A stretch of 64,000 bases of DNA from an uncultured Bacteroidales bacterium (GTDB lineage Bacteria > Bacteroidota > Bacteroidia > Bacteroidales > Paludibacteraceae): the NCBI GenBank assembly GCA_937891975.1, contig CALAUA010000014.1:62001-126000 (forward strand). The letters run 5' to 3'. The notes beneath the pieces are model-generated. The model was not told the origin of the DNA, searched no databases, and worked only from the letters and a program-made list of their open reading frames with translations. Below, piece after piece: positions 59,235 to 64,000 of this stretch (its first letter is position 1; every line of letters starts with the position of its first letter). The position numbers and the translations under genes are program-made.

Positions 59235-61796
59235 CTACAACCAACGAACGTAGCAGAAGTCCATACGGTGAGGCAGAAGAGCATTGTTTGGATACATACG
59301 CAAACCAAACTTCATACCACCTGCATAAGCCAATTGATATTCAGTTTCGAAGAAGAGGTGACTTCCTTTTGTCTTCACCAATTCCAATGGCTTAACCTCG
59401 TACAACTTCTCGTTGTTGTGAGTTGAAGTGCGAAGTGCTACCAACTCTACGCCAATACCTTTGTCGTTCAAGCCCTTAACGTCCAACTCAACGGCAATTG
59501 TGCACTTGTTACCTACATTGAGTTCTGCGCTCTTAGCATTGAGAGTAGAGTTTACTACCTCTATCTCATTCCAGTGAGCAACAATATTATTCTTCCATTC
59601 TACAATATCCTTTGCCACCTTGTAGTTATCAGCACCGAGGAGGGCATGACGCTTAGCCAATTTGTTGTAGAACTTCTCAAAGTAGTCATCCATCATACGC
59701 TTGGTAGTGAAGCGTGGAGTGATCTTTGTTACACTATTCTTGATAGTTTGAATCCACTCTGGAGAGTAACCTTTGCTGTTCTTAGCATAGTACATTGGGA
59801 TAATCTCGCTCTCAAGCATTTGGTAGATAGTAGCAGCATCCAATTGATCTTGGTGAGCTTGGTTCTCATAGGTGCGCTTGTCGGTCAATGCCCAACCTGC
59901 ACCTTCTACATAACCTTCTTTCCACCAGCCGTCAAGCACAGAGAAGTTGAGTACACCATTCATTTGTGCTTTCTCGCCAGAGGTACCAGATGCCTCCAAC
60001 GGACGGGTAGGAGTGTTCAACCAAATATCCACACCAGAAATGAGGCGTTTAGCCAGACGCATGTCGTAGTTCTCTAGGAAGATGATCTTACCGAGGAACT
60101 GTGGCATACGGCTAATCTCAATAATACGTTTGATGAGTCCTTGACCACCACCATCTGCTGGGTGAGCCTTACCTGTAAACAAGAATTGTACTGGACGGTT
60201 AGGGTTGTTTACGAGTTTATCTAGACGCTCCAAGTCGGTGAAGAGCAAGTGAGCACGTTTGTATGTAGCAAAACGACGTCCGAAACCGATGATGAGGTTG
60301 TCAGGGTTCATCTCTTGCAATGCGCGAACGATACGAGCAGGATCACCTTGTGATTTCATCCAGTTGTCGCGGAATTGCTCTTTGAGGTATTCGATGAGTT
60401 TGCACTTGAGGTTCATACGAGTAGCCCAAATCTTCTCTTCTGGCAAATCGTTGTATGGAGCCCACATAGCGAGGTTGGATTGATCATTGAACCACTCTTT
60501 TGGGAAAGTCTCTTTATAGATAGTTTTCCACTCGCTAGCAGCCCAAGTTGGCATATGCACACCGTTGGTCACATAATCCACGTGCAATTCTTCTGGGAAA
60601 TAGCCTTTCCATACTGGAGCAAACATCTTCTTACTCACTTCACCGTGCAACCAGCTCACACCGTTTGCTTCTTGGCAAGTGTTTAATGCAAATACAGACA
60701 TTGAGAAACGCTCTGTATTGTCTTCGGGGTTTTGACGCCCCATACCGATTAAGTCATGCCACTCGATGCCTAAACGTGCTGGGAATGAGTTCATATACTT
60801 GTAGAACAAGCCCTCTTCGAAATAGTCGTGACCAGCAGGTACTGGAGTATGGCAAGTGTAAAGACCGCTTGCGCGAACTACCTCCAACGCTTGTTGATAG
60901 TTCAAACCTTCTTTCTCTACCAAGTCAAGCATACGTTGCAAGCCCATGAAAGCAGCGTGACCCTCGTTGCAGTGATATACGTCTTTCTTGATACCCAGTT
61001 TATTGAGGGCAAGTACACCGCCCATACCCAACATAATCTCTTGTTTGATACGGTTCTCGATGTCGCCACCGTAGAGTTGGTGAGTGATTTGGCGGTCAAA
61101 CTCTGAGTTCATCTCATTGTCGGTATCGAGCAAATAGAGGTTGATACGACCTACAGCCACTTTCCAAAGGTATGCGTGCACATAGCGATCTGGATAAGGC
61201 ACATCAATAATCATTGGTGTACCATCTGCATTCTTCACTTGTGTGATAGGCAAGTTAGAGAAGTTTTGTGCCTCGTATTTAGCGATTTGTTGTCCCTCTG
61301 GAGAGAGCGTTTGTGTGAAGTATCCATAACGATAGAGGAAGCCAATAGCGGTCATATCCACGTTGCAGTCAGATGCTTCCTTCAAGTAGTCACCTGCGAG
61401 TACGCCTAAACCACCAGAATAAATCTTCAGCACGTGAGTCATACCATATTCCATTGAGAAATAGGCTATGCTTGGTTTCTTCTCATCTTTGGGCTCGTCC
61501 ATATATGCACGGAAGTCAGCATAGATAGCGTCCAATTCTTTCATGAACTTCTTGTCCTTGCTGAGTTCCACCATGCGCTCATAACTGATGATATTCAGTA
61601 GCACGATAGGGTTGGATTGTGCTTTGTGCCATGCATCGTTGTCGATGTAGCGGAAGATATTTTTTGCTTCCGAGTTCCATACCCACCAAAGATTGTAGGC
61701 AATTTCTTGAAGTTTGTGCAAATTCTCTGGCAAATTTGCATTTACTTTCACCTCAGTCCAATTTGGCTGGTTGGTGTTACTTACTTTAATAACCAT
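59235..61796 (-). CDS. glgP: Alpha-glucan (glycogen) phosphorylase
   Basis: A protein of 853 residues from the ATG at 61796, a PLP-dependent GT35 enzyme releasing glucose-1-phosphate from glycogen. N-terminal YNLWWVWNSEAKNIF and PSIAYFSMEYG are typical of the bacterial alpha-glucan phosphorylase branch; VYHCNEGHAAF and the PLP-lysine region RPLEASGTSGEKAQMNGVLN are intact; the C-terminus carries the extra beta domain seen in this branch. The frame stays open upstream to 61925 (43 more codons), but the conserved start argues for 61796, leaving an unusually long leader of ~175 nt. Monocistronic. Confidence 0.92.
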   Translation of the reverse strand: MVIKVSNTNQPNWTEVKVNANLPENLHKLQEIAYNLWWVWNSEAKNIFRYIDNDAWHKAQSNPIVLLNIISYERMVELSKDKKFMKELDAIYADFRAYMDEPKDEKKPSIAYFSMEYGMTHVLKIYSGGLGVLAGDYLKEASDCNVDMTAIGFLYRYGYFTQTLSPEGQQIAKYEAQNFSNLPITQVKNADGTPMIIDVPYPDRYVHAYLWKVAVGRINLYLLDTDNEMNSEFDRQITHQLYGGDIENRIKQEIMLGMGGVLALNKLGIKKDVYHCNEGHAAFMGLQRMLDLVEKEGLNYQQALEVVRASGLYTCHTPVPAGHDYFEEGLFYKYMNSFPARLGIEWHDLIGMGRQNPEDNTERFSMSVFALNTCQEANGVSWLHGEVSKKMFAPVWKGYFPEELHVDYVTNGVHMPTWAASEWKTIYKETFPKEWFNDQSNLAMWAPYNDLPEEKIWATRMNLKCKLIEYLKEQFRDNWMKSQGDPARIVRALQEMNPDNLIIGFGRRFATYKRAHLLFTDLERLDKLVNNPNRPVQFLFTGKAHPADGGGQGLIKRIIEISRMPQFLGKIIFLENYDMRLAKRLISGVDIWLNTPTRPLEASGTSGEKAQMNGVLNFSVLDGWWKEGYVEGAGWALTDKRTYENQAHQDQLDAATIYQMLESEIIPMYYAKNSKGYSPEWIQTIKNSVTKITPRFTTKRMMDDYFEKFYNKLAKRHALLGADNYKVAKDIVEWKNNIVAHWNEIEVVNSTLNAKSAELNVGNKCTIAVELDVKGLNDKGIGVELVALRTSTHNNEKLYEVKPLELVKTKGSHLFFETEYQLAYAGGMKFGLRMYPNNALLPHRMDFCYVRWL

Positions 61797-61977
61797 AAAA
61801 TCTAATTTTTTATTCTTTTTTGTACTAATTTTATTCTTTTTTAGTGACGCGCTTAAATCACGAACTTTTAACTGATATGCTGCGAGTTCGAAAACTTGTG
61901 CGCCTAACGCACGTGTACCTACCATTTTTTATACGCTCATGCGTTGCTCGCGCGCGTTGCACACGCAAAAAACGGCG
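61797..61977 (-). other. Long leader of glgP with open upstream frame
   Basis: Between the promoter and the ATG at 61796 lie ~175 nt. The glgP frame is open through most of it, with an ATG at 61925. The region near 61930-61970 has GC-rich alternating words (GCGCGCGAGCAACGC) that could fold. Whether it is coding, regulatory or inert is not clear. Confidence 0.45.
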
Positions 61978-62008
61978 CAAAGGTACTATTTTTTTTTGAC
62001 ATACACAA
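61978..62008 (-). promoter_or_regulatory. Promoter of glgP
   Basis: Minus strand: TTG (62008-62006), 20-nt spacer, TACCTTTG (61985-61978). Confidence 0.78.
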
Positions 62009-62104
62009 GTATCTTGTTAATATTTGTATAAATGACCACCGCAATCGGTTGCACCGCCTCTATGCATTCATCATTTTTACCTTCCATTTTTTCCTTACTA
62101 ATTA

Positions 62105-62195
62105 CTTATCAATTACGTAACATTTACGTAGGATATACGTAACATATACGTAGGATAAACGTAACATTCAGCCACCTTCACCGAAGGATCATACT
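62105..62195 (-). repeat. Dispersed ~100-bp repeat, copy 2 (inverted), with five 11-bp units
   Basis: Reverse complement of the block at 49682-49782, with one 11-bp unit fewer (ACG words at 62115, 62126, 62137, 62148, 62159). The flanks GTATGATCCTTCGGTGAAG and AATTGATAAG are both conserved. Intergenic. Confidence 0.85.
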
Positions 62196-62241
62196 ACGTA
62201 TCCTGTTATTTATTGCTCCCTGTTATCTCAACACAAAACAC

Positions 62242-62280
62242 AAAAAGAGCCTTGCTTACTCAATAGCAAGGCTCAAAAAC
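62242..62280 (-). terminator. Terminator after metG
   Basis: GAGCCTTGC/GCAAGGCTC perfect 9-bp stem (62247-62255, 62266-62274), 10-nt loop, T run on the minus strand. 20 nt after the metG stop. Confidence 0.9.
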
Positions 62281-62294
62281 GTATGGAATATGCC

Positions 62295-64000
62295 TTATCC
62301 TACTTGACTACCGTTCTTCACAGGAGCAGTCACTGTTGTAACAACCAACTTGCCGTCCGCATCCACAGCCGATAGAATCATACCTTGCGACTCTTGTCCC
62401 ATCATCTTGCGAGGTGGGAAGTTCGCAATATACAACACTTGTTTGCCTATCAATACCGATGGATCAGGGTAACTTTGTGCAATACCCGACAAGATTGTAC
62501 GACCACCCATACCATCATCCAAACGGAATTGAAGCAGGCGGTCCGACTTCTTAACTAGCTGACAATCAAGCACTGTCGCCACACGAATATCCATCTTAGC
62601 AAACTCGTCAATATTCGTATTCTCCTTTATCTCTACTGGCTTCCAACTCTTAAGCGCCTCTTGCTTCTCAGCTTCTTCATTAGCCGCCTTGATTGCTGCC
62701 AAGCGGTCAAGTTGTGCTTGGATAGTAGCATCTTCGATTTTCTCGAAGAGGAGGGATACCTCGCCTAACTCTTGACCCTCTTTCAGCAGGTTGATATTAC
62801 CCAACTCCTCCCATTGGAGTTCTTCCATCGACAACATCTTGCGCAGTTTTGCCGAAGAGAATGGCAGGAATGGCTCAAAGGCAACGCTCAGGTTAGCAGC
62901 GATTTGCAATGCCAAATGCAGAATTGTCGCCGTGCGATCCATATCAGTCTTTGCCACCTTCCATGGCTCCGTGTCAGCCAAATACTTGTTACCGATACGA
63001 GCCAAGTTCATTGCCTCTTTTTGTGCGTCGCGGAAGCGGAAGTCATTGAGCAATTTCTCCACCTCTTCCTTCACGTTTTGGAACTCTGCTATAGTCGCTT
63101 GATCATACTCATTGAACGTACCTGCAGCAGGCACTTTTCCATCAAAATACTTTTTCGTAAGCACCAATGCGCGGTTCACAAAGTTGCCGTAGATAGCCAC
63201 CAACTCATTATTATTGCGCGCTTGGAAGTCTGCCCAAGTAAAGTCATTATCTTTTGTCTCGGGTGCATTGGCAGTCAGAACATAACGCAAAACATCCTGT
63301 TTACCTGGGAAATCTACCAGATATTCATTCAGCCAAACAGCCCAATTGCGAGAGGTCGAAATTTTATCACCTTCCAAGTTCAAGAACTCATTCGATGGTA
63401 CGTTATCTGGCACGATATAGCTACCCTCTGCTTTCAACATGGTTGGGAACACAATGCAGTGAAACACGATGTTATCTTTACCAATAAAATGAATCAAACG
63501 AGTAGAAGGATCTTTCCACCATGTCTCCCAATTGCCAAACTGCTCGGGCTTTGCATCGCAAAGTTCCTTAGTATTCGAGATATAGCCAATTGGCGCATCA
63601 AACCACACATACAGCACTTTGCCTTCAGCACCCTCTACTGGCACAGGGATACCCCAATCCAAATCACGAGTCACGGCACGTGGGCGAAGACCACCATCCA
63701 ACCATGATTTGCATTGTCCATATACGTTTGGACGCCACTCTTTGTGCTCTTGCAAAATCCACTCCTCAAGCCATGCTTGGTATTGGTCTAGAGGCAAGTA
63801 CCAATGCTTGGTCTCTTTTTTAGTCAATGGGTTACCATTAATTGCATTATACGGATTGATGAGTTCATCTGGAGATAGGGTCGCACCACATTTCTCACAT
63901 TGATCACCATATGCCCCCGCTGCATAGCAACGAGGGCACTCACCGCGGATATTACGATCAGTCAAAAATTCTTGAGTCTCAGGGTCATAGAACTGCTCCG
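62295..64000 (-). CDS. metG: Methionyl-tRNA synthetase, N-terminal part beyond window edge
   Basis: The frame is open to the right edge (it enters as FYDPETQEFLTDRNIRGECPRC), so about the last 570 residues are visible; the TTG at 63965 is not a start. Present: zinc knuckle CPRCYAAGAYGDQCEKC, the class I KMSKS equivalent as KISTSRNW, the anticodon-binding helical domain (NNNELVAIYGNFVNRALVL), and a C-terminal tRNA-binding EMAPII-like domain (FAKMDIRVATVLDC ... LVIANFPPRKMMGQESQGM-type). The N-terminal HIGH region lies outside. Charges tRNA-Met in the cytoplasm. Confidence 0.96.
   Translation of the reverse strand, partial: EQFYDPETQEFLTDRNIRGECPRCYAAGAYGDQCEKCGATLSPDELINPYNAINGNPLTKKETKHWYLPLDQYQAWLEEWILQEHKEWRPNVYGQCKSWLDGGLRPRAVTRDLDWGIPVPVEGAEGKVLYVWFDAPIGYISNTKELCDAKPEQFGNWETWWKDPSTRLIHFIGKDNIVFHCIVFPTMLKAEGSYIVPDNVPSNEFLNLEGDKISTSRNWAVWLNEYLVDFPGKQDVLRYVLTANAPETKDNDFTWADFQARNNNELVAIYGNFVNRALVLTKKYFDGKVPAAGTFNEYDQATIAEFQNVKEEVEKLLNDFRFRDAQKEAMNLARIGNKYLADTEPWKVAKTDMDRTATILHLALQIAANLSVAFEPFLPFSSAKLRKMLSMEELQWEELGNINLLKEGQELGEVSLLFEKIEDATIQAQLDRLAAIKAANEEAEKQEALKSWKPVEIKENTNIDEFAKMDIRVATVLDCQLVKKSDRLLQFRLDDGMGGRTILSGIAQSYPDPSVLIGKQVLYIANFPPRKMMGQESQGMILSAVDADGKLVVTTVTAPVKNGSQVG

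Noticed and set aside
62772..63707. Long plus-strand frame (311 codons) opposite metG
   Set aside because: Antisense of well-conserved MetRS sequence; no start context or motif.

Overview
The window is a 64-kb piece of a Bacteroidales (Bacteroidota) chromosome. The evidence is the promoter type: TTTG, a spacer of 19-20 nt, then TAnnTTTG, seen upstream of at least a dozen genes. Shine-Dalgarno sequences are mostly absent. Gene content agrees: a PorZ-like type IX secretion protein, an OPT transporter, succinate/acetate CoA-transferase, DUF2147, DUF5063 and DUF6340 proteins, a fused NfnA/NfnB flavoprotein and BspA-type leucine-rich repeat proteins. No rRNA, tRNA, CRISPR array, integrase or transposase gene was recognised.

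Layout. 1-3.3 kb, plus strand: the 3' part of a K+/H+ antiporter gene, a lipoprotein glycoside hydrolase and a lipoprotein aldose 1-epimerase. 3.3-21.1 kb: an accessory island whose genes all lie on the minus strand. It holds a RhuM-Fic protein, several orphan hypotheticals, three BspA-type LRR proteins, a PD-(D/E)XK nuclease-like protein, a HELAH metallopeptidase-like protein, a frameshifted DUF2779 gene, an alpha/beta hydrolase and a protein with a UDG-like motif. Four transcription units in the island start with copies of the same ~80-bp promoter module. In two copies the repeat runs 170 bp, into the 3' end of the preceding gene, giving two unrelated proteins the same C-terminal tail. The island is bordered by a dead 19-codon start of an SDR gene on the left and the intact SDR gene on the right, plus inverted copies of a noncoding repeat.

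21.1-31.7 kb is mostly core: SDR with a zinc ribbon, DEAD-box helicase (its 3' end overlaps a convergent DUF6340 gene by 170 bp), RsmF-like methyltransferase, SmpB, CoA-transferase with class II aldolase, OPT transporter. 31.7-42.4 kb, plus strand: ECF sigma factor with a membrane partner, the polyamine importer potABCD, and a TPR protein overlapping an outer-membrane barrel protein. 42.5-49.6 kb, minus strand: a five-gene operon DUF5063 - 3'-5' exonuclease - RlmI-like methyltransferase - PcrA/UvrD helicase - Nfn fusion. 49.9-56.3 kb, plus strand except DUF2147: miaB, a 43-residue ORF with greA and a HIT protein, rdgB with porZ. 56.3-64 kb, minus strand: folE, SPOR protein, nucleoside kinase, glucan phosphorylase and metG (cut by the right edge).

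Besides the island, the most unusual features are small repeats: 11-bp periodic arrays between genes, a ~100-bp repeat present as an inverted pair at 49.7 and 62.1 kb, and short GC-rich or palindromic elements inserted in frame in coding genes. miaB appears to be transcribed as a leaderless mRNA, and greA has a terminator-like hairpin in its leader.
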